In this document: positions 8,255 through 19,849 of the stretch, piece by piece | How the letters are laid out: each line of letters begins with the position of its first letter | Numbering within the stretch: the first letter of the stretch is position 1 | NCBI GenBank assembly: GCA_011109175.1 | Contig: RDEW01000031.1 | Span: forward strand, 293,484-314,532 | DNA: 21,049 bases | Direction of reading: 5' to 3' | Source: Dicyema japonicum | Taxonomy: Eukaryota > Dicyemida > Rhombozoa > Dicyemidae | The notes under the pieces: generated by a model | The model's database searches: none | Seen by the model: only the letters and a program-made list of their open reading frames with translations | What the model was told of the DNA's origin: nothing | Program-made: the position numbers and the translations under genes

Positions 8255-9521
8255 CTGAATGAGAATCCACCATGACTGATTAATTTTCAAATTTTCATTA
8301 TTATTAATTTTTTAATTATTAATTTATTTAAATGTTTGTGCTGTTGTGTAATTTTTATAAGTAAAAATTTTATTATCAAAATACCTTTTCTCATGAACAA
8401 ATCGACTGCTGGAGATTAGCATTATGTAAACTCTTCAGTAGAATGAAGTAATATCCGCGACTGCAGGATATGTGATGAAAATAAAAGAGGGATCATTTAT
8501 ACATCAAGTGGACATGTTAGTTTTGAGATTTCCATTGATGACTTCTTTACGCTTTATCCAAACGATCCAGAAGTATCGAAGGTTTTGGGTCGACCATCAA
8601 TGTAAATACATAGATGTTCTTATGCTAGTGTATAAAAAGATCATCTTCAATCAGTTTTCTAATTCATACTTTAAAACAGCCATTCCATTTTCCAACGATC
8701 TCTGGTCACTTTTGAAACGATCTACCCTAGGATTTAAAAAAATGAAATTTTCATATGTCGAAGATTTCAGTCATATATGGAATCTGTTTATTTCTTATCT
8801 TAGAGTTTTCGAATTTTCGTTGTATTCTCAGCTTTCAGAGCGGAATCTGATAATTTGAACGTCTCAATCAAGATCAGGCATTTCCATTAAGAGAAAAAGG
8901 AGATCATGATACAAATGAGGTCTTTTACTTATGTTCGCGATAATTATGCTGTCATACATAGCATTTTAGATCACAATTTAGCATTTTTCTTTATCGGTGT
9001 TAAGCGTTTGACCATTTACCGCGGCTCTGGCGTAGATTGTTTAATTTAATTTAATATTGTTTACTAAACGGTTGCCGGATAACAGGCCTTAAGGTTGCTA
9101 ATCTGATTTCCGATACTGTAAATTTTGGTTGAAGGTTCCACGCATCAATATGCTTTGGTTTGACGAGTGACATTTCACTGCGGAACTGGATCGTCTATAT
9201 AGGACACTTTAGTGTTGCACATGCGGGGTTATAAACATTATGGCTTTTGAAAGTAATGAATAACGACATTGTTATTCGACGCAAACATCAATTCCGAGGC
9301 GAGGTGCGATCCCAATCCATATACAGTCACCGTCCAAAAGGGTCCCCAAGAGAAACACGGGAGTGCATCTAGTTACGCTCCGCACTCGTGAATTGTATTT
9401 GAATTTTGCGGCTCAGAAAATCATATTCTAATCATGTTTTTATTTTGAATTTTGTCTAAAAAAGGAAAATTCTCTTATTAATCAACGTAAAATTTTAGTA
9501 TACGAATCATTGATTTTTTTG
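8255..9521. other. Mostly unassigned DNA
   Basis: A plus-strand frame at about 8440-8604 reads DCRICDENKRGIIYTSSGHV and ends FFTLYPNDPEVSKVLGRPSM before TAA. It looks protein-like, with a CxxC start, but has no clear partner exon. A longer ORF in another frame (8472-8858) looks like AT-rich chance. 8980-9420 is less AT-rich than its flanks (for example the CGAGGCGAGGTGCGATCCC area near 9295), but I find no gene. Confidence 0.3.
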
Positions 9522-9522
9522 G

Positions 9523-9541
9523 TTATTATTATTATTATTAC
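9523..9541 (-). repeat. (TAA)n microsatellite tail of the LINE
   Basis: Six TAA units on the minus strand follow the 3' end of the element (…AAGTGCTG then TAA repeats). RTE and CR1-type LINEs end in short simple repeats rather than poly(A), so this fixes the 3' boundary. Confidence 0.85.
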
Positions 9542-9858
9542 AGCACTTATCGCCTTGCCATAATAGTTATAGCAAAGCATGTGCAATACAAGAAACAATG
9601 TTATTAGTTAGCCTCTTCCATCCTCCACGGTTACACGCAGTCGATCTCAGCATGTCCAGATCGTCTCCCGTCTTTAGGCATTTCTTATCCTTTGGAGGTC
9701 TTTGTGCAGCATGATAGGTAGGGTCATCCTTGGTCTGCCACGGAAGCATTTGCCCTCGAACATGAAATGGTCCTCCATCGCCACATTAGCCGGGGCAGCA
9801 AGATCCATGCGTAGTACGTGACCAAACAGTCTCCACCGGGCGTCAGTGATTTCCAGGC

Positions 9859-12045
9859 TTAGAGGCCTACTCTTGCATTTTTTGTAAATACCGGTATTCG
9901 AGATTCTGGCGGCCACTGCATGCCAAATAATACTCTAAGCTGTTTTCTGTGGAACCCATCGAGAGCCATTGATTCCGCACCTGTACAGGCCCAAGTACCA
10001 GCATTGTATGTCAGTATCGGTTTCACAAATGCATTGTACATGCGTATCCGCAGATTGACATCTAGTCCTTTCAGCCATCCCTTTTTGAGTTTTCGCATTG
10101 CTACTCCTGCAAGTGTTTTCCTTTTGATGATGTCTTCTGTGTCCCCCAGTAGGGATCCAAGCTTATTAACATGTCGCCAACGTTCATTAAGGATGTTGTC
10201 CATTCTTTTGATTTCCGTGATTTCCGTTTTGGCCCGGTTAACGATGAGGAACCATTCCCCCAGTTTGTCCGGTGCATTTTCCAGCAGATGTGTGAGAGCT
10301 TCTGTATCCTCGGATATAAAATCCACATCATCCGCGTATACGACTTCGTTTATTTTTCCTTCATAGCAAGTTCTTAGATCCTTTAGTGCAGCTTCGAGAT
10401 ATATCACAAATAGTAAGGGGGAGAGGGAGTCTCCCTGAGGAGTGCCGATTGTAGTTTTGAATGGTCGGGATAGAGTTCTCCCAATTCGGACTGACAGTTC
10501 AGTACTTGAGAGAAGTACTCTGATTATCCGTAGCAATGATTGGTCCACAAATTGATGAAGGACAACCATTAGCTTGTGTCGGCTAATGGTGTCGAAAGCT
10601 CTTGACATATCGATCCCCAGGATGGTCGTGGCATTTTTGTATCTTTGAGCCGTTGCACACCGCCACCTGTGGCTCCACAGAATGTCCGCTGTCGACCTTC
10701 CTTCACGAAATCCACTATGGCATGCTGATAGGTAATTTCCTGCAGGATGTTTTAAGCGGTCCAAAGCAACAGATGCAAGAACTTTTCGTAATGTGTTTAA
10801 CAATATGACTGGGCGTAGGCTTTCTAGTGGTCCCTTTGGTTTGTTAGGCTTTTGTATAGGTATCAATGTCCCTTTCCCCAGTGGTAGGACAGAGTTGGAT
10901 GTAAACATTCCATTTAACAATGTCGCAATGGTTTCGAATAGACGCATAGGTCCATATTTCAGCAGTTCGGGAGGGATGTTGTCTGGTCCAGCGCTCCTGT
11001 GATTCTTTAGCTTACTGCACGCACTCTGAACTTCCTTAGATGTGATAATTGTTTCCAGCATCCGCGGTTCTCCGATGAAAGGGGCCAGTTCTTGGCCGTT
11101 CGCATTGAACAGTTTTTCAAAATGGGCAGCAATCAATTCGATCTGTTCGTCTGGTTTTAAGATAAGTTTCCCCTTCCCATCCATAACATGTACTGTCGCT
11201 TTTTTCTTTCCTCGCATTAGTCGGACTGCAGCGAACATTTGTGCATTGTCCTTTAGTTGCTCCAGCTCTCTAAGATGTGATAGGAAGACATCCTTCGAGT
11301 GTTCATTATTAAGCTTCATGATTCTTCTCTTGATAATATTTCGTTCAGTTCGTAGTTTGTTTTTGATATGTATATCCGTCGTGTTTAGACTCTGTATCCA
11401 TATTTCTCGTTGTTGTTTTGCCAGTAATAAGGAGTCTGGATGGCCAAGTGACATATTTCCGGTTGTCTGCCGTCTCACTCCAAGGTGGGTGTTTGCGGCA
11501 AGGCAAATAATGCTTTTGGTCTGATCCCATAGGTCTTGTATAGTCATATTAGCTGGTAATGTATATAGGTGGTTCTCTATATGTTTTTGGTAGTTTGTCA
11601 CCAGCAGCGGCTGAGACCAGAGCTTCTCAGTCATATATACATGGGTATGGTAAGGTGGTAGCGTTTTGCTTAGACTCAGGTTCTTCCTACCAATGTAGTA
11701 TTTCTTCAAGGAGAACTTGCCAATAACCATTTTATGGTCACTATTTATCATCGACCTTCCGTAAGAATGTGCATCATGCAGTAGGTGTTTGTTCTTGGTC
11801 CGACAAATGATGTAATCAATTTGATTATAAATATTGACACTTTTGTTTTCCGAGTTCGTTCTATGGCCAGTCCATGTGCTCCTGTGGCGAGCTGGGTGCA
11901 TAAAGGCAGTTTTTCCTATGAAAAGATCATTCGCTTGACAGAAAAAGTGTTCCCGGGGTGTTTCTCCACCCCCGTCCATGCCTGCCGATGAACGATTCCT
12001 CTCCACTGCGTCGCATCCCAACTTTAGCGTTAAAGTCCCCGGCAA
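9859..12045 (-). pseudogene. LINE endonuclease-reverse transcriptase, 728-codon open frame
   Basis: Residues about 35-115 are the endonuclease C-terminal part (NDLFIGKTAF, YNQIDYII at 73-80, SDHKMV at 102-107). A linker follows to about 300 (LKDNAQMFAAVRLMRGKKKA). RT begins with SAGPDNIPPELLKYG near 351 and has GFREGRSTAD near 445, motif A GIDMSRAFDT (477-486, catalytic Asp 479), motif B GTPQGDSLSP (534-543), motif C YADD (570-573) and KLGSLLGD (628-635). All RT catalytic residues are present. The first 30 or so residues are a shifted-frame artefact: the true upstream endonuclease frame is open at 11927-12169, with a frameshift near 11935. At the other end the frame shifts near 9900 and again near 9710. 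Young but probably inactive. Confidence 0.9.
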
Positions 12046-12341
12046 TAAATATCAACGACGAAGATTCGTATTCCATATATTGATTGACCTTGAAAATTGT
12101 ATTGAGAAACTGGAGTTTTTGTTGAATGACGATTAGTTTCTTAGTGTTTTTTGTTAGATTTGCATTCATATGTAAATTCGGTGATTTTTAGTCCAGTAGT
12201 TAAGTTTTTTTACCGATTTCCGTAAAAACCATTGAACATTCAACGGAGACATAGATTGGGAGTTGTCTTAGAGGGGGAGATAATTAGATGGACTATCAGA
12301 GTTTGTTGCAACAGGGACAGTAAAGGACGATACGCTGCTGT

Positions 12342-13650
12342 TTATTTTTCAGGTTGCAACTCTATGGCATGAAAGTGCACTCGTGCAGCACTCGAGACAA
12401 TCTTCCGAACTAACTTCTTCCAATTTCCTCGATCGTAAGACAGTTTTCTCAACTTGTCCAAATCGTTTCCACTTTTTATACTTTTTTCATAAGATTTAAA
12501 ACTACATCAAGTGTTTCTGGAAGTGTAATATGACGGTGACGGGGAAACTCGGTTTCTCTGCGATTGTCTGACGATATATAATTCCGATTGTTTCATTTAT
12601 ATTTACTGGGGTTTTCTGGCTAAGAGCCCGTGTGACATTTATTTTCTGCAGTCTTTTGGCGAGAACTTTTTTGGCATGGAAGGTAAAATTAAGCAGCCTG
12701 TCGTAAGTCATTTTTAGGATTGTGGGTTTTCCTTTGACAGGTATTCGAGTATGTCCGATGAAGATTTATGGTCTTTCTTTGCACCGAAAGGAGGAGGTGA
12801 ATGAAGTTCATGATGTGTTGCAATTACTTCCGTTTGCTATTCAGCAATCAGTTGTATCTTGCCATTTTTGTCTTCGATTATTATTCGTTTTTTTCCGGTT
12901 TGTGTGCCGTAGTAAGCGAGCGGCCATATACAATTGTGAATTATCTCTTAGTTTGGATACTTCATTGATTTTGCAAAGCAGGTCTGCTTGGTGGAGTGTC
13001 TTGTTCAAAATCCTAATTTTTTACGGATTTGGTCCTGCCTTTGAAAGGCTTTTCTCTTGTTGTATAATCTTTTTTCGTTTATTTTTTTGTATGGATTTCT
13101 ATTAACTCTTTTGCTAGTTCTGTATGTATCGTCCAATCCTTACTGTCCATCTCCCACGTGCCGAGGTACTGGCTTGCTGCTTCGTATATTATATTCTTTG
13201 TACGATCCCACGAAATTCCTACTGTTAGGTTTTTTAGAAGAGAGCAGATGTTTTTTGGAAATTTATGACTGTATCTGGATGAGACATCAGTTATACCGTT
13301 GCGTATCCATTTCTTGTATTCTCATTATTATTGTTTGTTGTTATGTTTCTTATGTTTGATACATGGTTCGCCAGGCTGAATGTTACAATAACCATTCTGT
13401 GATCTCTGACAGTTATTGAACCTTCGAATGAGCGTGCGTTTATAAGAGAGCGTTTGTCGTTAATATAATATAATCGATTTGGTTGTACATAGGGATTAGT
13501 TTTCCATCTGGGATGATTCATTCGCCCATCCAAGTTGTTATGTGGCATGTACGATGAGAGAATGCAGTGTTGCACAAGAACAATTTGTTACCGTTCAGAA
13601 ATAGTCAAGCTCATTGCCTGAAAGGTCATAATGAAGACTGAGCAGATCAC
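12342..13650 (-). mobile_element. Second copy of the same LINE family, RT core missing (mosaic)
   Basis: Reading leftward: YNQIDYII and NARSFEGSITVRDHRMVIVT (endonuclease, 13400-13500), WDRTKNIIYEAASQYLG (about 13190), LRDNSQLYMAARLLRHTN (about 12910-12960), then IIIEDKNGKIQLIAE and a frame ending near 12800. All of these align with the 728-codon copy. The RT motifs A, B and C are then absent. Instead 12502-12720 reads KPTILKMTYDRLLNFTFHAK and LQKINVTRALSQKTP, a Jockey/CR1-like RT C-terminal pattern. The family's own C-terminus resumes at about 12345-12465 (DLDKLRKLSYDRGNWKKLV) and ends in TAA at 12342-12344. Stops and frameshifts are frequent, so this copy is older than its neighbour. Confidence 0.8.
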
Positions 13651-15278
13651 TTCAATGCCACCTAAGATGTTGATAAAATTGACAAAAGGCAAAAAATATC
13701 AAACGGCAGTTTCCTCGGTCTATTTTTACATGAATTGCTTTCAACTATAATATTTCTAAGATATATTCCAAAGTATGAGCCTAATCATTATCAGACAGAA
13801 AGCCTGACGATGCCAAATTTATTATTTTGTTTTTTCTTTACTGGAGTCAAATTTTAAATAAAAAATACAGATAAGACAGAATTCTTTCCCCTCTATTTAC
13901 TTTTCAGCCAGTATTGAATCTGAACAACTCCAGGAATCTAGCGATCCCAACTTCAAGGCTGATAGAAATATGACAAAAATCAACATAGATTTCATGTTCA
14001 TTAGTAGAATCATGAGTTAACCGAACGCATCAAGTTTACGAGATAAAGGATTCTCCCTGCAGTATGGTCTCATGAATTTTTAATTGTCGGCATTTTAGCA
14101 AATCATAACTTCAATTAGTAAAATTAATTATTATATTGAGCGACTTCAATAGCCAGGTATTTTACCTTGCAAAATACAATTTCGAAACAATCAGTCTTAC
14201 TAGATCCTAGGCGATATTAATGATCTTCGTCGTCATAAACTAAATATCAGCCAAATTTGTTGGAGAGTGTTTTTAACACGTGTAACGCACCAAACCATGT
14301 TTCCACCATTATCGAATGGGAATATTGTTATCCCTTCGAAGCGTTGCCATCGCAAAAGAAACTAGTTGTGGCCAACATAGAAAATGCATTTTTAATGTCA
14401 AGTTGCGATATCATGTATAAGAACAGCCATAAATCAGCTTAAAAGATGATAACCATCGATCCACCGTCCTCGAGGATATTTTCATTTATCACAAAATTAA
14501 GGTTAAGACAGAGCGAGCAAGCTATTCTCACTGCTTCGTCGTCAGAAGGTTGCTAATTTTATCACATGAATATACATTCAAACAAGCATTTGTTGAATCA
14601 TCTTGAAGCAGATCTTAAGAGTACTAATAGCATCTATTGTCATCAAATATATTTAAAATTACTTTAACGGTTGACCTAATTTTACTGTCAAGGAGAAATA
14701 TGACCTATTTTTACTCTCAAGTAAAAAGAACATCGGAGGTTGAAAATCTTTCAGTCCTGATAGATAAATCTGTAGTAAAAATCGCACAGAAAAATAATTT
14801 TGTCATCAAGCGATCAATTTTAATATTTCACATAAAACCAATTCGAGAATGCGAATGATGATAATTCGTTACCTAGAACAATATCATCTATTTGATTCTA
14901 AAAGAGGCAAAAGATTCTCCCATCATACTAAGGCTAACTACTTCATACTGCTGTGTTAACATCACGTATAATCCTCCAAAATTAGACCAATTAAACTACA
15001 TTGCAGTACTCTTGTCTGAAAAAATAATTTCAATTACCCTGCAGTACTCTTGTCTAAAAGAGAATTAGATATCATCATACTTCAAAACTAAAATCCAGGT
15101 CATCCGCATATCTTAATTCCTAGATAGAAGTAGGACAATTTTTAGCTCTCAGATTAGAAGAGCAGCTTCCAGATAGACAACAAGAGGATTAGTTATTGTG
15201 AGTCACTTCTGAAGTGTCAATGTGTGTAGTCTCTTTCAGATTCACTTAAATTTTGATTTTCGCGCAAATTGACCTGTA
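13651..15278. other. Unassigned AT-rich DNA
   Basis: Two modest plus-strand ORFs (14257-14442 and 14637-14858) have no recognisable features, and I do not call them genes. A 15-base direct repeat, GCAGTACTCTTGTCT, occurs at 15003-15017 and 15041-15055 (38-bp period). Confidence 0.4.
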
Positions 15279-15417
15279 ATTAAACATTATTCAAAAGTAT
15301 TAAACTTTTGACACAATTTCTAGACATTTTGATAAAGCTATTAAACATTGTGGCAAAGTTATTAGACATTTTTGACAAATTTATTAAATTTTATGGTAAA
15401 ATTATTAAACAAATCGG
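15279..15417. repeat. Imperfect tandem repeat, about 21-bp unit
   Basis: Six to seven diverged units begin with ATTAAAC or a close variant (ATTAGAC, ATTAAAT) followed by ATT, a G-rich pair and CAAA, with spacing of 18-23 bases (typical ATTAAACATTGTGGCAAAGT). An old minisatellite. Confidence 0.7.
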
Positions 15418-16849
15418 ATAACCATGTTAATTATGTGAATTTAATTAAATTATTTTTTAATTTTATTTATTTAATCCAACACTTTATTTAATAAAATTAA
15501 AATTAATTATGACGACTGTTAATCATGTAATAATTTTAATTTCTTGTGGTTACTAGTATATTCATCATTTTGGTATTTAATCCTATAGATGTTCAATTTC
15601 ATCATCTTATACCTTCCATTTGGCATTTTGACACAGAAAAATTGTCAAGAAATAAATCAGGTGCAATTTCTGTATTATATATTAATTATTAAGAAATTTG
15701 ATTAATTGTACATTTTCTGGCCTACAAATTGATTCTAAGTAAAGTCTTTTTAAATTCAATACATCACATTTGAACATGGTTTCAATTTTTCAATTATACG
15801 ATCGAAAGTGGAGGATTTGTATTAAATATTACTTATTATAGTTACTGTTGGGAAAGTTTAAAATATGTAATCAATAATACTTTTCCATCTACTATTGGAC
15901 AATTGTTATATATATTATTTAATTAATAGGTATTTAGAACGATGCAATTCCCTCTTATACATCGCAATTGATTTTGCAGAAGATTTATCAGAACTTTACT
16001 ATGTGTAAATTTTTTTAATTAATGTAGTGTCTTTCCACAGAGAATAGAGGTTATTCAAGCATTTAGAATTAGTTCCATTGGTGTTCATTAAATAAGTATT
16101 TTTAATAATAATATAGTGTCATTGTGTGCAGGGATTCATTCGGTGATGCAGAGGCGTATGATATTATATTTATCATAGGTATGCAATAGATATACCTGAT
16201 AAAGACATGATTCTCGAAAATATAACATGTATATGTTAGAAAGTAATAGATTTAGAGCGAAACAGCAAGCAGACAAGTGAAACATGTAATTAATAATGTT
16301 ATTTCAGACTGCAGTGCCATTGCGAACAAGTACAATGTAATGGGCTTTTGCGGAGTTACTAACATTTTACTAACTTAATCGGTTCTTTTATCGGAAATAA
16401 AAATTGGTGTTAATTAATTCAAATTTATTATGATTTAAATAATATCCTGGTTGGCCAACTGAATCACACATCTCTACTCTTGACTCGGAAAGAATAATTT
16501 TATTTAAAAAAACGATGGAAGTGAATCGAATATGGTAGGTTTTAAAGAACGGATAGGTATCCGTAGATTTATGAATGACGTGAGCTTATCCCAATTAAAT
16601 TATTTAGTTTTGATCCCTGTCGACATAATTGTCGCTGAGTTCTTTCTCAAGATATTCAAAGAGATCAATTATATGAACAGAATTGCTTCTGATAGAGTCA
16701 GGCGTCCAAATTTCTTGAGAATAATACTTGTCGGAGTATTTAAATGAATTGGCTCACAACTTTTTTTGTCATCAGGTGTCAAACTCCACGGATCAAAACC
16801 CTGAATTTTTTGAGCTGATACCTGAATATCGAAGGTGTTTTCTTGGTCA
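15418..16849. other. Very AT-rich, no gene recognised
   Basis: Long A/T runs and scattered short ORFs only. The 16532-16747 plus-strand ORF lacks recognisable features. The right part may include worn LINE sequence continuing from the element to its right (minus-strand frame over 16669-16854), but no RT motif could be confirmed. Confidence 0.35.
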
Positions 16850-18240
16850 TGCATTTGCCCCTGTCTAAATTATTTTATATAATCTTTTCTGCCCCGACTT
16901 CGGACACATTATCTACCGATAGTATTTCCAAAATAGTCATTTTTACTCAAATCTTCGCATCCTTCAGCCATTCATATACGGTCCGTTTAATCTTTCCATT
17001 ATTAGACATGAAAACCCTATAGTAACCTTAATCTAAATGTGATCTGTTGAACCTCAAGAAAACTAGAGTTTTGGACATTCCCAAATAGACAAATAGAGCT
17101 GGCGATACTAGAAATACGCCGGGTTTGTTTTCAATTTGATAAGAAAAATGATTTGGGTCATTGATGTAAAAATCAGAAAGCCACGTGAATCAGACAATAA
17201 TTATAAACGCGTCCATCCTGATTTGTCTTCGAAAATCAGAACTAGTATTCTTCGAATCAAGGTTGCCGCTATTAAGAAGGTATAGGAATTCTTGTTCTGA
17301 TACTCAGAGATATCTGTAGAACAAATTCAAGATTCTTGGAGTATAGACCTCCAACATTAATCCATATTCCCTCGAAACAAACGTCCATGCTTACAAAATC
17401 ACACAATAAATGACAAATGACTTTTGGATTACGAATTCTGAGGCAGTCGCGGTAGAATATAGACGTTCCCCTATAGCAACTACTTAAGACTTCCTTAAAA
17501 CGTCCAGGAATTGTATCCCGTCAATTTATTACACTCCGATTTCTTTATTCCATCTCAACGACCACCAAGATGTCGATCTGGGGGCCCTAGAAAGTAATGC
17601 TAGTTCATTATGCCTTTTCCTTGAGGATCAACCATTCACTAGCACTATTTTTAATCCTTGTTTCAACAATTTGGTTACCTTACTTTTCTGCTTCTTCAAA
17701 ACCACCATTACTATCTCCATTAAATCCATCTGTGCATTCGCGGACAGATAGTTAAGCTGTGACATAATCTTTGATATTTCAGAATATATTTTCTCATATA
17801 GATTGGGTGAGACTTCATTCGACTAATTTTTGGTGCCGTTTTCACGTAACATCTATAATATCTGGCACAATGTGAGGACGAGCAACAATTTATGCAATTA
17901 ATTGTGTTCAGGAATCTTTCACACGCAGACAGATCGTGTTCTCCTCAAGTGAGACATCTTGTATTCCTACAGAAGCAGGATATGTGCCCATAGCTTAGCA
18001 GTAGAAACACCTATGTGGGCTTCTTCTGTACTATTCGCATGTAATGGTACGTTAGAAATGTTGAAACAATGTCCGACAAGCGAGGTAGCCTCCGCCTTTG
18101 ATCCAACTAGAACCTTTACAAGAGGGAGTCTCCATCTGCCTGGTAGAAATGCATAAGCTCGTGGTAGAGGAGGCTAATTCCTTAACAAATTCATGAAGGT
18201 CGTTATCATATACCCATAAAGGCAGGTTGTTCACACAATT
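16850..18240 (-). mobile_element. Jockey/I-like LINE remnant: gag-like ORF1 and endonuclease
   Basis: Leftward from 18240: an ORF1 segment (LVKVLVGSKAEATSLVGH, NISNVPLHANS), then gag-like zinc-knuckle remnants YGHISCFCRNTRCLT with GEHDLSACE (about 17910-18000) and NCINCCSSSHCARYYRC (about 17840-17890, CX2CX4HX6C). Next comes an endonuclease segment with RGTSIFYRDCLRIRNPKVI and VCFEGIWINVGGLYSK (about 17330-17490). ORF1 with CCHC knuckles followed by an APE-type endonuclease is the Jockey/I-clade order. Several stops and frame changes show decay. RT should follow to the left, but I could not identify it in 16500-17200. Confidence 0.7.
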
Positions 18241-18309
18241 TCGGAAGATCTAGTCGGATTTAACTAAAGCAATGGTTTCCAAGAACATAAGGCCATTTCT
18301 CACCGTGGC

Positions 18310-18480
18310 CTCCTCTGAAAGAGACTGGGGACGGATGTAGAGTCTGATTGTATGCGCTTCATGATCTTCCGTATGAGAGAATTCACACGCTCTACCCTCG
18401 TAGTAGGAATGGCGAATCTCCAGGCAGAACAGGCATATTCAATCTTCGGCGCAATAATTTTCTTATATACTTTGAGTTTA
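18310..18480 (-). mobile_element. LINE RT C-terminal (thumb) remnant
   Basis: The minus-strand frame reads KLKVYKKIIAPKIEYACSAW followed by TTRVERVNSLIRKIMKRIQS. This matches the 'YKAIIRPILEYGCPVW...LE.VQRR..R.I' block that ends Jockey/CR1-type RTs. It lies upstream, on the same strand, of an ORF1 fragment, so it belongs to a different copy placed head to tail. Confidence 0.65.
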
Positions 18481-19497
18481 TGTAATCAATCAATCCATGA
18501 ATTGACTAAAAATGATTCAGTCACTTCGTGTCTATTTTGAATATAATTGAAAGGATTATCTTAAACGTTTGTGTCAGATATTTGAAGAAACTAACTTATT
18601 GCTCCGCACCAATTGATTTTTCCTCCAGGATGGTCGTTTAAGGAGTTTTACTCCCTGTTAAGCTCAGAGGTTCTGAAGGCCATTGACGAACCTAGTATGC
18701 CTGGAGATAATTATTTTATCAGAATTATGGCTCCGCGGTTTAAGTAAACCTCACTATTGATAGGATGGGCTAAAAACTGAGCTCTGTATGATCCATGATA
18801 AGTGAAACCTCCAATTTGAGCTGTAAAGAATGACTCCCTTCACATTAGAAATTTCTTTGTCAAGAAATTCTTTTTGTATCATTGAATCCTCGTTGCAAAA
18901 CTAAAAATACTATACTGCCGGGTAGCTCCGAATTTCTGTTCTATTTTTTTCAGTGAGTTAAAAGAGAAAAATATAATCAGCTAAAGTGATGATCTGGATC
19001 GCAACGTAATGCTCGAAGCCTGCGAAGAAATGGACATCATACCGTTTTCCTTAACGGAATAAAAATCTTCTTGTATCTCTGGTAATTATAAAGTATATAG
19101 AAGGAGCTGTTTATAGGTTGGCTAACACCACAAATTATCGATATCGTTCACGTAGAAATAATTTCAAAAGTTAATTAGAACCAATGACTTTCTTGGCAGC
19201 TTTTAGGACTATGAACAACTTTCCAGGAAAGAAAGAGAAATTGACAGTAATTCTCACGTGTTGAGCAATACCGGAAGTAGTCGGTGGCTAGACTTCCGCC
19301 GTTTCTTGGATCTGAATAGAGTTTTTGAAATGATCATTAGAATAAGCATTCTTTTCATCGCTGCTTTGATTTGGTTTTTCTCATATTTGGCTAGAGTCAT
19401 TGATCAAACGTGACTCTCCAATTGTTTGGCATTGTATTGACTAAAATAATCGTGTTACACAAGTACCGCAGTTGTTTAGTCAGTAATTTTATTTATT
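18481..19497. other. Unassigned, probably worn LINE sequence on the left
   Basis: Minus-strand text near 18480-18530 (ESFLVNSWID) continues into the RT thumb. Further right I see no recognisable exon or repeat. Confidence 0.35.
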
Positions 19498-19680
19498 TAT
19501 TAACCCCGGATACACCGAAAAAGAAGTTAAGTTACCAACTAATTAAGTGTATCCAGTTTCCAGATATACAGAAAGAGTACATCCGGAATCAGCACAAAAG
19601 GTAAGACATCCATTACATGCAGTTGTGGAAATCCCTCCAGTGGAGTGGGGAAGAGCAAATGATCCTTTTCATGCCGGCCT
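19498..19680 (+). repeat. Direct repeat A (LINE 5' region)
   Basis: Shares AGTGTATCCAGTTTCCA and scattered downstream blocks (CATCCGGAA.CAGCA.AAAAG, CCCTCCA, AGATCAAATGAT-like) with 20846-21049. It lies directly before the LINE coding part, so it is probably the 5' region of that family. Confidence 0.7.
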
Positions 19681-19849
19681 GGCACTGGGCGTCATTTAGA
19701 CAGGTGGATTACATGACGCCACTCTATTAGGAAGAGAGAGGAGGAACAGACAAGCAAGCAGAAAAATTCAACCAATTAACCACGCAGCACCACACGGGGC
19801 CACGCGGAAAAATATGAGTTAGAGTAATTTTAACATTTTTAAAGTAATT

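Larger units (their letters stand above)
9522..12175 (-). mobile_element. Non-LTR retrotransposon (LINE), 5'-truncated, best preserved copy
   Basis: The element runs leftward. The endonuclease part starts near 12170 (FIAGDFNAKVG, then IGRHGRGWRNTPG), followed by RT and a C-terminal region (ARWRLFGHVLRMD, FRGRPRMTLP, TGDDLDMLRSTACNRGGWKR). It ends at a TAA stop (9567-9569), about 25 bases of 3' sequence and a (TAA)n tail at 9523-9541. The N-terminal half of the endonuclease is missing, as expected from incomplete reverse transcription. Three frame changes (about 11935, 9900 and 9710) are the main damage. The clade is not certain: the C-terminal RWRLFGHVLRM and GRPR blocks and the simple-repeat tail suggest RTE/Proto2-like relatives. 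Confidence 0.9.

Noticed and set aside
8150-8280. Plus-strand GPCR-like TM3 text (FIVMTLTVDRFIVLNFHL)
   Set aside because: It is the antisense of CPSF3 exon 1, which matches far better and in the right order with neighbouring exons.
8472-8858. 128-codon plus-strand ORF
   Set aside because: Composition is typical of open AT-rich DNA, and another frame over its first part looks more protein-like. No family recognised.
9920-11991. Several plus-strand ORFs of 68-160 codons
   Set aside because: All lie opposite the 728-codon LINE frame and have no domain features of their own.
12722-13359. Two plus-strand ORFs rich in Leu, Phe and Cys
   Set aside because: They are antisense to the second LINE copy, whose conserved blocks explain the region.
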